DNA from: Micromonospora peucetia
Lineage (GTDB): Bacteria > Actinomycetota > Actinomycetes > Mycobacteriales > Micromonosporaceae
DNA: 64,000 nucleotides
Direction of reading: 5' to 3'
Assembly (NCBI RefSeq): GCF_900091625.1
Contig: NZ_FMIC01000002.1
Span: forward strand, 2,728,001-2,792,000
Position 1 is the first letter of the stretch; every line of letters starts with the position of its first letter. Shown here in pieces: positions 9,801-18,231 of this stretch. The notes under the pieces are model-generated. The model did no database searches, had not been told where the DNA came from, and saw only the letters and a list, made by a program, of their open reading frames with translations. The position numbers and the translations under genes were made by a program.

Positions 9801-10165
9801 TCGCCGTTGAACAGGCTGGCGGTCGTGGTCTGGTCGGCCCGGTCGAGGATGCCCGGCGCGGCCGAGGCGGAGGCGAGGACGAAGGCGTCACCGGCCGCGA
9901 CGGTGCCGGTCAGGGCCAGGTTCGTCGGGGTGGTGGAGCCGTTGAAGTGCAACTGGAGCTGGTAGCCGCTGGCGGCCAGATCGACGGCGGCGCCGGTGCC
10001 GTTGAACAGCTCGATCGCCTTGTTGTTCGACGAGCCTTCGACGTATTCCGAGATGAAGAGGTCGGTGGGCGCGGCGCTGGCCGCGGTGGGTGCGATGCCG
10101 ACGGCCGCGACGGTCACGGCGGCGGTGGCGGTCGCGAGCGCGGCAAGAGTGCGGCGCGGGCGCAT
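6887..10165 (-). CDS. Secreted ExeM/NucH-type endonuclease with lamin-tail and Calx-beta domains
   Basis: A 1092-aa exported protein. A Sec signal peptide (MRPRRTLAALATATAAVTVA...AASAAPTD) is followed by a lamin-tail domain (about 30-160; LFISEYVEGSSNNKAIELFN), an Ig-like stretch, an OB-like NucH region (about 330-560), an endonuclease/exonuclease/phosphatase domain (about 620-960; VATYNVENL, VYGGDLNVFPRPDDP, SSDHDPQVARF) and a C-terminal Calx-beta repeat (about 985-1092). The family degrades extracellular DNA for nutrient or phosphate scavenging. ATG 10165 is chosen over the longer frame because GGAGG lies seven bases upstream and the signal peptide begins there. Confidence 0.9.
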   Translation of the reverse strand: MRPRRTLAALATATAAVTVAAVGIAPTAASAAPTDLFISEYVEGSSNNKAIELFNGTGAAVDLAASGYQLQLHFNGSTTPTNLALTGTVAAGDAFVLASASAAPGILDRADQTTTASLFNGDDAIVLRRGGTVLDSIGQVGVDPGTEWGTGVTSTADNTLRRSAAVTAGDPDPSDAFDPAAQWAGFPVDTFDGLGAHTVDGGGPVDAPATLTCGPTLVTSAGTAATREVTATDADDRIVDLAVTSVSPTPATGSVSRSAVTPADAVGGTARATVGTSADLAAGAYTVVLTSTDADGDTATCTLAVQVTRELTVGEVQGPTTDAESGPADRSPLAPASGNGTSSTLHDVRGVITQLTLARDSAGRNQYGFFLQSRSDATDGDPTSSDGIFVFMGSFTSLIGGYVPTAGDEVVLRARVSEYFNFTQLSGASLVRRIASGVDVNAEVEVTDAVPPVELAAAQRFFERHEGARLRVRAGSGAVSGRNVFPSTADAEIFVIDRDDPLLDRADPLARRVFRDAHPLDNDPGRRFDDGNGQRVLLGSMGVKGTTGDSGALLPPARTFDTLTADAVGGLYYSFEKYGVQVERAAFTGGTDPSTNNPPKPANRSEEIAVATYNVENLYDYRDDPFDGCDFAGNAGCTGVRPPFDYVPGSEQEYREQLVALADQITTDLHSPDLILVQEAEDQDICSVSGGVLVCGSTDNADGAPDSLQDLALTITAAGGPTYQAAYDRTGADARGITAAFLFRTDRVSLAEATAGDPLLGSAPTVQYRSAGLPANADVQNPKALNAVLPPDVDTSTGKDGNNVFTRAPQLGRFTVAAAPGSTERYTLWAASNHYSSGPDSRVGQRREQAAYGAAIVTAIEASDPHARVVYGGDLNVFPRPDDPIATAAEPTGSDQLGPLYGAGMRNLWDDLLADAPSSAYSYSFEGQAQTLDHLFVNGTLHRDLVQMRAAHINADWPADHAGDGTRGSSDHDPQVARFRSRASLSVSDASVVEGDRGTRPLTFTVAVSRPLSQPVLLCAATYGTTAQAGADYDPYVGCKVLAAGQTSLAFPVTVRGDRKREADEKVTLLVAGVPGLRLADPLAVGTITDDD

Positions 10166-10194
10166 GTGGCCTCCACGATGGGTGGACGGGGAAC

Positions 10195-10206
10195 TAACGC
10201 ACGTTA
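10195..10206. promoter_or_regulatory. Palindrome upstream of the nuclease gene
   Basis: TAACGCACGTTA has perfect 5-bp arms with a 2-base centre, 30-41 bases before the nuclease start. It could be an operator; no cognate regulator is adjacent. No clear phosphate (PHO) box was found. Confidence 0.3.
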
Positions 10207-10262
10207 AGGGGCGCTGCTGACCGCCGTCCATCCCCCAGACGACAGTTTCCTGAACTCTCCGG

Positions 10263-11279
10263 TCAACGTCCGGCGTCGATGCGGTGCACCAGCTCGGCCA
10301 CGTCGATGCTGTATTCGCACCATTCGCGGTCCGGCCGGTAGCCCAGCTCGGCGTTGACCTTGAGCATCGCCTCGTTGGCCTGCGCGTTCCAGGTCTGCAC
10401 CTCGGCCAGCTGCGCCTCCGTCGAGCGCAGCTCCATCAGCATCCGGGCCTTGATCGCCCGGTCGATGCCATAGCCCCGGTGGTCCTGCACCACGATGGTG
10501 TCGTACTGGTCGGCGCGGGTGGGGTGCTGGGCCGGCACGACGACCTCGGTCAGCCCGGCCACCTCCCCGGTCTGCTCGTGCAGGGCGAGCACGATGTAGG
10601 GCTTCATGCCCCGCCGGTGCAGGCAGTCCAGGCTGTCCCGCAGCCGCTGTGGGTCGTAGGAGCTGGGGCGCAGCTCGCCGTCCTCGACGTCGCGCACCTC
10701 CGCCTTGGCCCGGGCGTACGCGTCGATCAGCTCGTCCGGCGGGCCGCCGGGGTGGAACTCCAGGTGGTAGCCCGCGCCGATGCCGGTGGCCATCTCGGCC
10801 AGCTCGGCCCAGTCCACCCCGGACAGGTCCAGCACGCTGCGGGTCTCGACGAACTCCTTCGAGAAGCCGAGCGCCTCGTAGAAGGCGATGGCCGGCGTGT
10901 CGCCGACCACCTCCACCCCGATCGACTGGAAGCCCTCCTGGTAGGCCCGTCGGGCGGCGGTCAGGACGAGGCTCCGGCCGAGGCCCGTGCGCCGGGCCGA
11001 CGGGTGCACCAGCACCTCCAGCACCCCGATGTCGCCGAGCAGCAGCACGTGCACATGACCCAGGATCGCCCCTGGGCTGCCGTCGGCGGCCTTCTCCGCC
11101 TGGGCGACCCAGGAGATCCGCCGCTCACCGGGCATTACCTCGGCGAGATATTCCCGCATGGAAATCTCCCGCCACGGCGGATCCCGCGGCAGATCGGCCG
11201 CCAGGACCGCGTTCAGCGTGTCCAGCAGCGACGCGATCTCGGCGGACGACGCGGTCCTGGGGTCCCACTCGCGCACCAT
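10263..11279 (-). CDS. Tandem-domain GNAT N-acetyltransferase
   Basis: A 338-aa cytoplasmic protein with two GNAT folds. The N-terminal one carries the acetyl-CoA loop (RRTGLGRSLVLTAARRAYQE, about 105-124) and the C-terminal one the related VVQDHRGYGIDRAIKARML (about 255-273). The architecture resembles mycothiol synthase-like enzymes but lacks specific identity, so the substrate is unknown. GTG 11282 directly precedes ATG 11279; either could be used. It is followed on the same strand by the nuclease gene after 97 bases. Confidence 0.8.
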   Translation of the reverse strand: MVREWDPRTASSAEIASLLDTLNAVLAADLPRDPPWREISMREYLAEVMPGERRISWVAQAEKAADGSPGAILGHVHVLLLGDIGVLEVLVHPSARRTGLGRSLVLTAARRAYQEGFQSIGVEVVGDTPAIAFYEALGFSKEFVETRSVLDLSGVDWAELAEMATGIGAGYHLEFHPGGPPDELIDAYARAKAEVRDVEDGELRPSSYDPQRLRDSLDCLHRRGMKPYIVLALHEQTGEVAGLTEVVVPAQHPTRADQYDTIVVQDHRGYGIDRAIKARMLMELRSTEAQLAEVQTWNAQANEAMLKVNAELGYRPDREWCEYSIDVAELVHRIDAGR

Positions 11280-11351
11280 CACCCGTCTAGCTTGCCGCTA
11301 ACGGCTGCCGGGGGGAAGTGTCCAGTTCTCCAATGTATGCAGACGATCACT

Positions 11352-12902
11352 TCACGTGCGGCTGGCCTGTCCGTAACGGTTGGCGGTGTCGTGGACGTCC
11401 TGGGCGTACCGACGGACGTCGTTGTACGACAGGATCGCGCTCCACCAGTCGGCCGGGATGGTGAGGTTCCGCCCGCCCTTGCAGAGGTAGTTGCCGGCGG
11501 CGAGGGCGGCGTCGTCCAGGTCGTGCGGGTCCTTCACACCGTCGTTGTCGGCGTCGGCCCCGATCTCCTGCCAGGTGGTCGGGATGAACTGCATCGGCCC
11601 GACCGCCCGGTCGAGGACGGGGTCCTTGTCCAGCAGGCCACGGTCGGTGTCGGGGATGCGCATCCGACCACCCTGCCCGTCCAGCGGCAGGCCGATGATC
11701 TCGGGAAGCGCCTTGCCGTCCTGGCCCAACTTGGCGTTGTTGGCCTGGCCGTGCCCCGACTCGACGAACCCGATGGCCGCCAGGGTGGTCCAGCTCAGCC
11801 CGCAGCTGCGGTTGGTCTGGGAGAGCACCAGCTCGGCGTAGCCGTACGCCTGCATGGCCACCGGCGAGATGCCAACCTTCGGCCCGATCTGGGCGGCCCA
11901 GCCGGCGAGCGCGTCCGACGGCCGGCCGGTGATCCCGCCGCCGGGCGGCCCGGTCGGCACCGTGCCGGGCGGCGGCACCGTCTGGTTGGGCAGCGGCAGC
12001 CCGCCGGGCAGCGGCACCTGCGGCGCGGTGGTCGGCGTGGCGGAGGTGGCGTCGGCGGCCACCGGACGGGGCCCCCGGGCCGTCGCGGGCACCAGCAGCG
12101 CGCCAGCCGTAGCCGTTGCCGCGACCAGGGCGAGCAGGAACACCCCGGGCAGGGTGAGTCGTCCGCTGGGCCGCCGCGACCAGTCCCGGGTGGCGCGGGC
12201 CGCGGCCATCGCGACGCGGTGCGGCGGCTGGCGTACGGCGTGCGCGAACTGCACCCGGCGGCGCCGGGGCCCGGTGGCCGGTTTCGTCGCGGGCGCGTCG
12301 ACCTTCGTCTCCGTGAGGTCGTCCGGCTTCGCGGTGGTGGCCGGCCGGTCGCCGGGCTTCGCATCCGTCGTGGGCGTGTCGTCCGGCTTCCCGGCCGTGG
12401 CCGGCGTGTCGTCCGGCTTCGGCTCGGCGGCCGGCGTGTCGTCCGGCTTTGGCTCGGCGGCCGGCGTGTCGTCCGGCTTTGGCTCAAGGGCCCGCGTGTC
12501 GCCTGGCTTTGGCTCGGCGGCCGGCGTGTCGCCCGGCTTCGGCTCGGTGGCGGACTCGTCGTCCGGCTTTGCGGCGGCGGGCTTGTCGGTGTCGCCGGGC
12601 TTCGCGGCGGCGGTGGGTGTGGGCGTGGGCCCGGCTTCCGGCGGCTCCGGTGTGGAGGACCCGGCCGGAGTCTTCGCCGGCCCGGCGGGTGCGGGCCCGG
12701 CCGCCGGGGCGCCGGCCTCGGCAGAGGTGCCGGCGGCGGAGGCGCCGAATTTCAGCCAGGGGCGGCGGGGACGCGGCAACCGCGTGGCGGGTTCGGGTCC
12801 GGCCCCGGAACCGGCGAGCGGCCCGTCGATCGGCGCTGCCGGCCGCAGGGGCCGAAGGGTCGTCCTGTCCTCGCCGTCCGCCACAAGTTGAGTATCACCC
12901 AT
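11352..12902 (-). CDS. Membrane-anchored lytic transglycosylase
   Basis: A 516-aa protein likely acting on peptidoglycan outside the membrane. The first 210 residues are Pro/Ala-rich, with repeats of the ten-residue type EPKPDDTPAA. A basic stretch and one membrane helix (LPGVFLLALVAATATAGALL, about 245-265) follow, then a linker and a C-terminal lytic transglycosylase domain (about 330-500) with the catalytic-type AAIGFVESGHG and the downstream VGPMQFIPTTWQEIGAD and AILSYND motifs. ATG 12902 has GGAGGG upstream. Expression is divergent from the FmdB gene with only 38 bases between starts. Confidence 0.88.
   Translation of the reverse strand: MGDTQLVADGEDRTTLRPLRPAAPIDGPLAGSGAGPEPATRLPRPRRPWLKFGASAAGTSAEAGAPAAGPAPAGPAKTPAGSSTPEPPEAGPTPTPTAAAKPGDTDKPAAAKPDDESATEPKPGDTPAAEPKPGDTRALEPKPDDTPAAEPKPDDTPAAEPKPDDTPATAGKPDDTPTTDAKPGDRPATTAKPDDLTETKVDAPATKPATGPRRRRVQFAHAVRQPPHRVAMAAARATRDWSRRPSGRLTLPGVFLLALVAATATAGALLVPATARGPRPVAADATSATPTTAPQVPLPGGLPLPNQTVPPPGTVPTGPPGGGITGRPSDALAGWAAQIGPKVGISPVAMQAYGYAELVLSQTNRSCGLSWTTLAAIGFVESGHGQANNAKLGQDGKALPEIIGLPLDGQGGRMRIPDTDRGLLDKDPVLDRAVGPMQFIPTTWQEIGADADNDGVKDPHDLDDAALAAGNYLCKGGRNLTIPADWWSAILSYNDVRRYAQDVHDTANRYGQASRT
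12318..12560 (-). repeat. 30-bp coding repeats (PKPDDTPAAE) in the transglycosylase
   Basis: About eight near-identical 30-bp units encode variants of PKP(D/G)DTPAAE in the cytoplasmic N-terminal region. The central units around 12410-12480 differ by one or two bases, suggesting recent expansion. The copy number probably varies between strains. Confidence 0.85.
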
Positions 12903-12928
12903 GTCCCTCCGTACGTCAGGACCGGTCG

Positions 12929-12934
12929 TACCCT
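12929..12934 (+). promoter_or_regulatory. Leaderless -10 box for the FmdB gene
   Basis: TACCCT is followed by six bases and the ATG at 12941; no Shine-Dalgarno is present. Confidence 0.5.
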
Positions 12935-12940
12935 TGTGCC

Positions 12941-13165
12941 ATGCCCCGGTACGAGTTTCGTTGCCGCGCCTGCGGTGACACCTTCGAGGTCAACCGCCCG
13001 ATGGCGCACGCCGCCGAGCCCGCGTCCTGCCCGCAGGGGCACGCCGACACGGTCAAGCTCCTCTCCACCGTCGCGGTCACCGGCCGAGGCGGCGGCAGCG
13101 GTGCTGCCGGTGGTGCGCCGGCTCCGGCCGGCGGCGGCTGTTGCGGCGGTGGCTGCGGCTGCTGA
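12941..13165 (+). CDS. FmdB-family zinc-ribbon protein
   Basis: A 74-aa protein. MPRYEFRCRACGDTFEV is the FmdB signature; Cys8, Cys11 and a later Cys/His pair (ASCPQGH) form the likely zinc ribbon. The tail is Gly-rich and ends CCGGGCGC, a cysteine cluster seen in many family members. Function is regulatory or unknown across the family. The start fits the family and follows a leaderless-type -10 box. Confidence 0.88.
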   Translation: MPRYEFRCRACGDTFEVNRPMAHAAEPASCPQGHADTVKLLSTVAVTGRGGGSGAAGGAPAPAGGGCCGGGCGC

Positions 13166-13359
13166 CCGGCGCGTCACCGTCGGTCCCGCACCGTCCGCCC
13201 GCGCCGGGCCGGTCCTTCGTCCAGCGGCACCTGCCGGCTCCTCTCGTGGTGGTCGAGGGCGGACGGCCCCTGGGTCCGGGCCCGGCCGACCGTTCTCACG
13301 ATGCGTGATGGTCCGGTATCAGGCAGCATGAGTCCGACGTCACGGGCGGAGGTTCCACC

Positions 13360-16194
13360 ATGTCGCCACGGATCCACCTCCCGAGCGGGTTGGTGACCTT
13401 CGTCTTCACCGACATCGAGGGTTCCACCCGGCTGGCCCAGCTGCTCGGCCCGGACTACCCGCCGGTGCTGCGGGAGCACCGCCGTCTGCTGCGCCGGACG
13501 ATCGCCGCGACCGAGGGCGCGGAGCTGTTGACCGAGGGGGACTCGTTCTTCCTCGCCTTCGGCGACGCGACCGCCGCGCTGACCGCCTGCCTGACCGCGC
13601 AACGGGCGCTGGCCAGCCACGAGTGGCCCACCGCCGACGCCGTCCCCCGGGTCCGGATGGGGCTGCACACCGGCTGGGCGGAGCCGCGCGACGGCGAGTA
13701 CGCCTCCCCGGAGGTGCACCGCGCGGCCCGGGTAGCCGCAGCCGCCCACGGCGGCCAGGTGCTCTGCTCGGCGGCGACGGCGCGACACGCGGCGCCGCTG
13801 CCGCCCGGCGCGTCCCTGCTCGACCTCGGCCTGCACCGGCTGCGCGGCTTCGACGACCGGGAGCGGCTCCTCCAACTGGTCGCGCCCGGCCTGGAGCGGC
13901 AGTTCCCGCGGCCCCGCACCGCCGACGCGACCGCGCACAACCTGCCCACCCCGGTCACCTCGTTCATCGGCCGGCACGCCGAGCGCGCCGAGCTGAAGCG
14001 GCTGGTGGAGGCGCACCGGCTGGTCACCGTCCTCGGCGCGGGCGGTGCGGGCAAGACCCGGCTGGCCGTGGAGTTCGCCGTCGACCTGGTGGAGTCCCAC
14101 CCGGACGGCGTCTGGTTCGTCGACGTCGCCGCGGTCACCGACCCGGGCCTGGTGGCGTTCGAGGTCGCCGCCGTGCTCGGCCTGCGTCCCGAGCCGGGCC
14201 GCCCGATGGTCGACACGCTGGTGGAGTACGCCGCCGCGCGCCGGATGCTCGTCCTCCTGGACACCTGCGACGCCCAGCCGGCAGCCTCGGCCGACGTGAT
14301 CTCCCGGCTGCTCGCCGGCGGGGTGAACGTCCGGGTGCTCGCCACCAGCCGGGAGTCGTTCGGCCTGCCGGGCGAGGTGGTCTGGCGGATCCCGCCGTTG
14401 TCGGTCGACCCATCGACGGACGGGGCGGAGAGCGACGCGGTCGCGCTGCTGCTGGACCGGACGGCGGCGGCCCGGGGTGGTCGGCCGCCGGACCCGGCAG
14501 AGTCGGCCGACCTGCGCCGGGTCGTACGGCGGTTGGACGGGCTGCCGCTCGCCATCGAGCTGGCCGCCGCCCGGCTGCGGGTGCTCTCCGTCGGGCAGCT
14601 CGCCGAGCGTCTCGACGACGTGCTGGGCACCCTGGACGCGGGCCGGGACACGAAGCCGTCCCCGGTCGGGCCGGACTGGTCGGGCGAGCAGCAGGACCCG
14701 GTGGACCTGGTCGCGGCGGCCGTGGAGATGGCGCTGCCCGGTCTGCCCGTCCGGGATGTGCAGCGCCCCGCCACCGAACGGCACCTGACCATGCAGGCCA
14801 CGGTCACCTGGTCGTACCGCACGCTGGGGCCACGCGCCGCCCGGCTGCTGCGCTGGCTGGCGGTCTTCGCCGGCCCGGTCGACCTGGCGACGGTGGAGTG
14901 GCTGCTCGGCGACGATCCGCTCGATCCGCTCTCGGTCCTGGTCGACAAGTCGATGGTGCTGGCGGAGCCGCACGCCTCGGGCGGCACCTACCGGATGCTC
15001 GACCCGATCCGGGCGTACGCGGCGCGTCGGCTGGTGGAGGCGGGGGAGGAACAGTCGGCCCGCAACCGGCACGTGGCGTGGGCGGTACACGCGCTGGAGC
15101 GGGCCCACCTCGGCCCGGACGGGCGGCCGGTGACTCTCTCGCTCTACGCACTCGACCCGCTCGCCGGTGAGCTGCGTGCCGCGTTGCGCTGGTGCGCCAC
15201 CGGCGGCAGTGCCCGGGCCGGCCTGCGGCTGGCCGGGGGCCTCGACCAGTGGTGGCGGGAGCGGGGCCTGGCCCGGGAGGGACGGCTCTGGCTGTTCCGG
15301 CTGTACGGGCGGATCGCCGAGACGGGGGAGCGGATTCCGGACGCCGAGCTGGCGGCGGCGTACCACATGCACTCGCTGCACGCCGGCGCGGACGGCGAGT
15401 TCGCCGAGGAGCTGCGCTACTCCCAGCGGGCGGAGGCGGCGGCCCGGCAGGCGGGCGACGTCGGCCTGCTCGCCCGGGTGCTCGCCGGGCGGGCGGCCCC
15501 GCTGGTCGACATGGGACAGTTCGCGGAGGCTGAGCGGGTCTGCCGCGAGGTGATCGACTGGGCCTCCGGCCAGGAGGCGGTCGGCGACGCGTTCTTCGGG
15601 GTGCTCAGGCTGGCTGAGCTGCTCTGGCGGCGGGGTGCCCTGGACGAGGCGGCCGAGCTGCTGGGCGCGGCCCGCCCGGTGGAGGCGGCCCGCCCGGTGG
15701 AGCGGGGGCGGCGTTCGGTCGACATGCTGCTCGGGATGGTCGCCCTGGCGCGCGGTGACCTGGTCGCCGCGCACGAGCACCTCCAGGTGGCGCTCCGGTC
15801 GAGGATGGGTCACGGCTTTCACGGTCGGGCCTGCGACACGTTGAACGCGATGGCGGTGCGCTGCGCGGACGGCGGTGACGGACTGACGGCGGCCCGCCTG
15901 TTCGGCGCGGCGGGGGCGACCCGGGCGAGCATGCGCTGCGCCCCGGGTATCTACGACGGGTACTGGGCGCAGCGGCAGGGGGAGCTGCGTCAGGAGTTGG
16001 GCGACGCGGCCTTCGACGGCGCGTACGGCGAGGGGGCCGAGCTGGGGCTGGAGGAGGCGGCGGCGCTGGCCCTCGGCGTCGAGCACCCGGACCTGGCGGC
16101 GGGCTCGGCGAGGTTCGGGGCCGGTCACGTCCGGGTGGTTCCCCGCCAGCCGGTCACCCCCGACCGTCGCCGGCACCACACCGGTCACGCCTGA
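13360..16194 (+). CDS. Class III cyclase-like / NB-ARC ATPase signalling protein
   Basis: A 944-aa protein. Residues about 8-180 form an adenylate/guanylate cyclase catalytic domain (FVFTDIEGSTRLAQLLG; LLTEGDSFFLAFGD; RMGLHTGWAEPRDGEY). The usual N-R pair near the end reads EVHRAARVA, with His in place of Asn, so catalysis may be weak or altered. About 200-500 is an NB-ARC/STAND ATPase (VLGAGGAGKTRLAVEF; VLLDTCDAQ), and the remainder is helical TPR-like. No DNA-binding domain is present, unlike AfsR/SARP proteins. ATG 13360 has GGAGG seven bases upstream. It ends before a convergent terminator. Confidence 0.82.
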   Translation: MSPRIHLPSGLVTFVFTDIEGSTRLAQLLGPDYPPVLREHRRLLRRTIAATEGAELLTEGDSFFLAFGDATAALTACLTAQRALASHEWPTADAVPRVRMGLHTGWAEPRDGEYASPEVHRAARVAAAAHGGQVLCSAATARHAAPLPPGASLLDLGLHRLRGFDDRERLLQLVAPGLERQFPRPRTADATAHNLPTPVTSFIGRHAERAELKRLVEAHRLVTVLGAGGAGKTRLAVEFAVDLVESHPDGVWFVDVAAVTDPGLVAFEVAAVLGLRPEPGRPMVDTLVEYAAARRMLVLLDTCDAQPAASADVISRLLAGGVNVRVLATSRESFGLPGEVVWRIPPLSVDPSTDGAESDAVALLLDRTAAARGGRPPDPAESADLRRVVRRLDGLPLAIELAAARLRVLSVGQLAERLDDVLGTLDAGRDTKPSPVGPDWSGEQQDPVDLVAAAVEMALPGLPVRDVQRPATERHLTMQATVTWSYRTLGPRAARLLRWLAVFAGPVDLATVEWLLGDDPLDPLSVLVDKSMVLAEPHASGGTYRMLDPIRAYAARRLVEAGEEQSARNRHVAWAVHALERAHLGPDGRPVTLSLYALDPLAGELRAALRWCATGGSARAGLRLAGGLDQWWRERGLAREGRLWLFRLYGRIAETGERIPDAELAAAYHMHSLHAGADGEFAEELRYSQRAEAAARQAGDVGLLARVLAGRAAPLVDMGQFAEAERVCREVIDWASGQEAVGDAFFGVLRLAELLWRRGALDEAAELLGAARPVEAARPVERGRRSVDMLLGMVALARGDLVAAHEHLQVALRSRMGHGFHGRACDTLNAMAVRCADGGDGLTAARLFGAAGATRASMRCAPGIYDGYWAQRQGELRQELGDAAFDGAYGEGAELGLEEAAALALGVEHPDLAAGSARFGAGHVRVVPRQPVTPDRRRHHTGHA

Positions 16195-16311
16195 CGGCGG
16201 GGCCCGCCGGGGGGCCGCGCCGCCCGGGGCCCGTGTCCGCGCTGGCCGGGGCCGTGTCCGCGCCGGGCGGGCGGGGCTGCGAACCCCGGATGCTGACAGG
16301 TGCCGAAACAG

Positions 16312-16350
16312 CCGGATGCCCCGGGTGCCTGGGGCACCCGGGGCATCCGG
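16312..16350. terminator. Hairpin between the convergent cyclase and hydrolase genes
   Basis: CCGGATGCCCCGGGTGCC (16312-16329) pairs perfectly with 16333-16350, an 18-bp stem with a three-base loop. It ends seven bases beyond the minus gene's stop and can serve both strands. Confidence 0.85.
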
Positions 16351-16357
16351 TCGGAGG

Positions 16358-18022
16358 TCAGCGGACGAATGCCGGCGGGCTTGCCGGGCTCTCGTTCGCC
16401 AGCCGGTCGAGCGCGGTCACGTAGTAGGTGTACCGCTTGCCGGCCTCGGCCGTGGTGTCCACCCAGGACTGGGTCCGGGTGCCGGCGTTGGCGCGGACGG
16501 TGTCGACCAGGTGCGCCGCGTCGGCGAAGTCGCACCGGCCGGCCAGGCCGATCCCGTCGAAGCGGTAGACCGCGTACGACTTGGCGGTGCCGAGCGGGCC
16601 CACGCCGTCGGCCGGCTGGAGCCAGTTCAGGCGGACCCCGTCGTCCTGCCGTGCGGCCCTGGTGACCACCGGCATGAGCAGCGGCTTCTTCGGCAGGTGC
16701 GACATGGTCGGGATCAGCGCCGGCCGGGAGTAGTGCTCGGCGGCGTAGATGTCGGTGGCGCCGAGCCGGTTGGCCTGCACCTGTACTGCCGAGAAGTGGA
16801 TGTTGCCCTGGATCTCCGGGTACGCCCGGTTGAGCGTCAGGTGGTCGGACAGCTCGCGCGGGTTCTGCCAGAACGAGCCGTAGACCGGGTCACCGCTCTT
16901 GTAGTCGGCCTGCCCGATGTAGAGCTGCACCTTGGTGCCCTTCACCACGTCCGCCCACCACGGCACCAGCCGGGCGTAGTCGGCGGCCGGGTACTGGCCG
17001 ATGTACCAGTAGAGCTGCGGCACGATGTAGTCGATCCACTCCTCCTTGACCCACTTGCGGGTGTCGGCGGAGACAGTGTCGTACGCCTGGCTGCCGGTGG
17101 TGTCCGAGCCCAGCGGGTCGACCGACTGGTTGCGCCAGATGCCGAACGGGCTGACGCCGAACTTCACCCACGGCTTCTCGGCCTTGACCTTGATGCCCAT
17201 CTCCTGGATCAGCAGGTTGGTGTTGTCCCGCCGCCAGTCGGCCTTGTTGGTGATGCCCCGGTTGTACGCCGCGAAGGCAGCGTCGTCGGGCACCTGGTGA
17301 GCGCCGCTCGGGTAGGGGTAGAAGTAGTCGTCGAAGTGCACACCGTCGATGTCGTACCGCTTGACCGCGTCCATCATGGCGGTCTGCACGAACTCGCGGA
17401 CCTCGGGGATGCCGGGGTTGTAGTAGAGCCGGCTGCCGGCGACCCCGGCCGGCGGGTAGGCGAAGACCCAATCGGGGTTCGCCCGCGCCGGGTGGTTCGG
17501 CGCGAGGAGGTTGATGTCCGCGCCGGCGCCGCCCGGGGCGGGCATGGAGACGCGGTACGGGTTGAACCAGGCGTGGAACTCCAGGTTCCGCTTGTGCGCC
17601 TCCTCGACCACGAACTTCAGCGGGTCCCAGCCGGGGTCCTGCCCGCGGACCCCGGTCAGGTACTCCGACCAGGGCTCGTGCGGCGACGGCCACAGCGCGT
17701 CGGCGGTCGGCCGGATCTGGACGACCACGGCGTTGTGGTTGAGCCGCTCGGCGAGGTCGAGCAGCCTGCGGTACTCGGCCTGCTGGGTGGCGATCCGGTC
17801 CGGCGCGGTGTGCGACGCCTTGGTCGGCCAGTCGATGTTGACGACCGACGAGATCCACATGGCCCGGAACTGCCGCTTCGGCGTGGCCGGGTCGGTGACG
17901 CAGGTGGTGGTGGAGGCGGTGGTGGTCGCCGTGTCGGGCGTCGCGCTCGCGGGGGTCGCGGCGACGAGCGCGCCGAGCAGGGCGGCGGCCAGCCCGGCGG
18001 CTCCGAGCCGAGTTGCCTTCAT
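16358..18022 (-). CDS. Secreted family 10-like glycosyl hydrolase (GHL10/DigH-like)
   Basis: A 554-aa exported protein: signal peptide (MKATRLGAAGLAAALLGALV...ASA), then the GHL10 barrel beginning with FRAMWISSVVNIDWP and including HFDDYFYPYP, GVSPFGIWRNQ and IDYIVPQLYWYIGQYP. A fibronectin-III-like domain (about 445-554) closes the protein. Related proteins cut glycans in denuded peptidoglycan or envelope polysaccharide; the substrate here is inferred only. The ATG at 18022 has GAAGGGA upstream. The upstream region contains a CTACC-GCT-GGTAG palindrome. Confidence 0.88.
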   Translation of the reverse strand: MKATRLGAAGLAAALLGALVAATPASATPDTATTTASTTTCVTDPATPKRQFRAMWISSVVNIDWPTKASHTAPDRIATQQAEYRRLLDLAERLNHNAVVVQIRPTADALWPSPHEPWSEYLTGVRGQDPGWDPLKFVVEEAHKRNLEFHAWFNPYRVSMPAPGGAGADINLLAPNHPARANPDWVFAYPPAGVAGSRLYYNPGIPEVREFVQTAMMDAVKRYDIDGVHFDDYFYPYPSGAHQVPDDAAFAAYNRGITNKADWRRDNTNLLIQEMGIKVKAEKPWVKFGVSPFGIWRNQSVDPLGSDTTGSQAYDTVSADTRKWVKEEWIDYIVPQLYWYIGQYPAADYARLVPWWADVVKGTKVQLYIGQADYKSGDPVYGSFWQNPRELSDHLTLNRAYPEIQGNIHFSAVQVQANRLGATDIYAAEHYSRPALIPTMSHLPKKPLLMPVVTRAARQDDGVRLNWLQPADGVGPLGTAKSYAVYRFDGIGLAGRCDFADAAHLVDTVRANAGTRTQSWVDTTAEAGKRYTYYVTALDRLANESPASPPAFVR

Positions 18023-18098
18023 GCGGTGTGTCCCTTCGTTGGGGCTCCCGTGTCAGGGGTTCATCGCGGCGTAGACGGCAAGATTCGCCGCAGGCTAT

Positions 18099-18120
18099 CT
18101 ACCGCTGGTAGGAAATTTTC
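18099..18120. promoter_or_regulatory. Candidate operator upstream of the GHL10 gene
   Basis: CTACCGCTGGTAG (18099-18111) has perfect 5-bp arms and is followed by GAAATTTTC (18112-18120), a second small inverted repeat. Both lie 77-98 bases before the start. No regulator gene is adjacent. Confidence 0.3.
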
Positions 18121-18231
18121 ACACCACACGGGGTCCGCGCAAGGGTCTGGGCGGGATCGATACGTCCGTCGTCTCCGGCGCCACCGATCGGGTCGGCGCC
18201 GGTGGTCCCCTCCGGGTCGTCGCTGGCGTGC

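Noticed and set aside
8156..10207. A 683-codon plus-strand frame opposite the nuclease gene
   Set aside because: No recognisable motifs, Gly/Arg/Val-rich composition, and the minus strand encodes a complete ExeM/NucH-type protein.
10166..10262. Possible PHO box before the nuclease gene
   Set aside because: GTTGACC and GTTCAGG words occur but are 12 bases apart and deviate from the 11-base repeat pattern.
12318..12560. CRISPR-like array
   Set aside because: The 30-bp repeats are contiguous, without spacers, and in frame with the transglycosylase.
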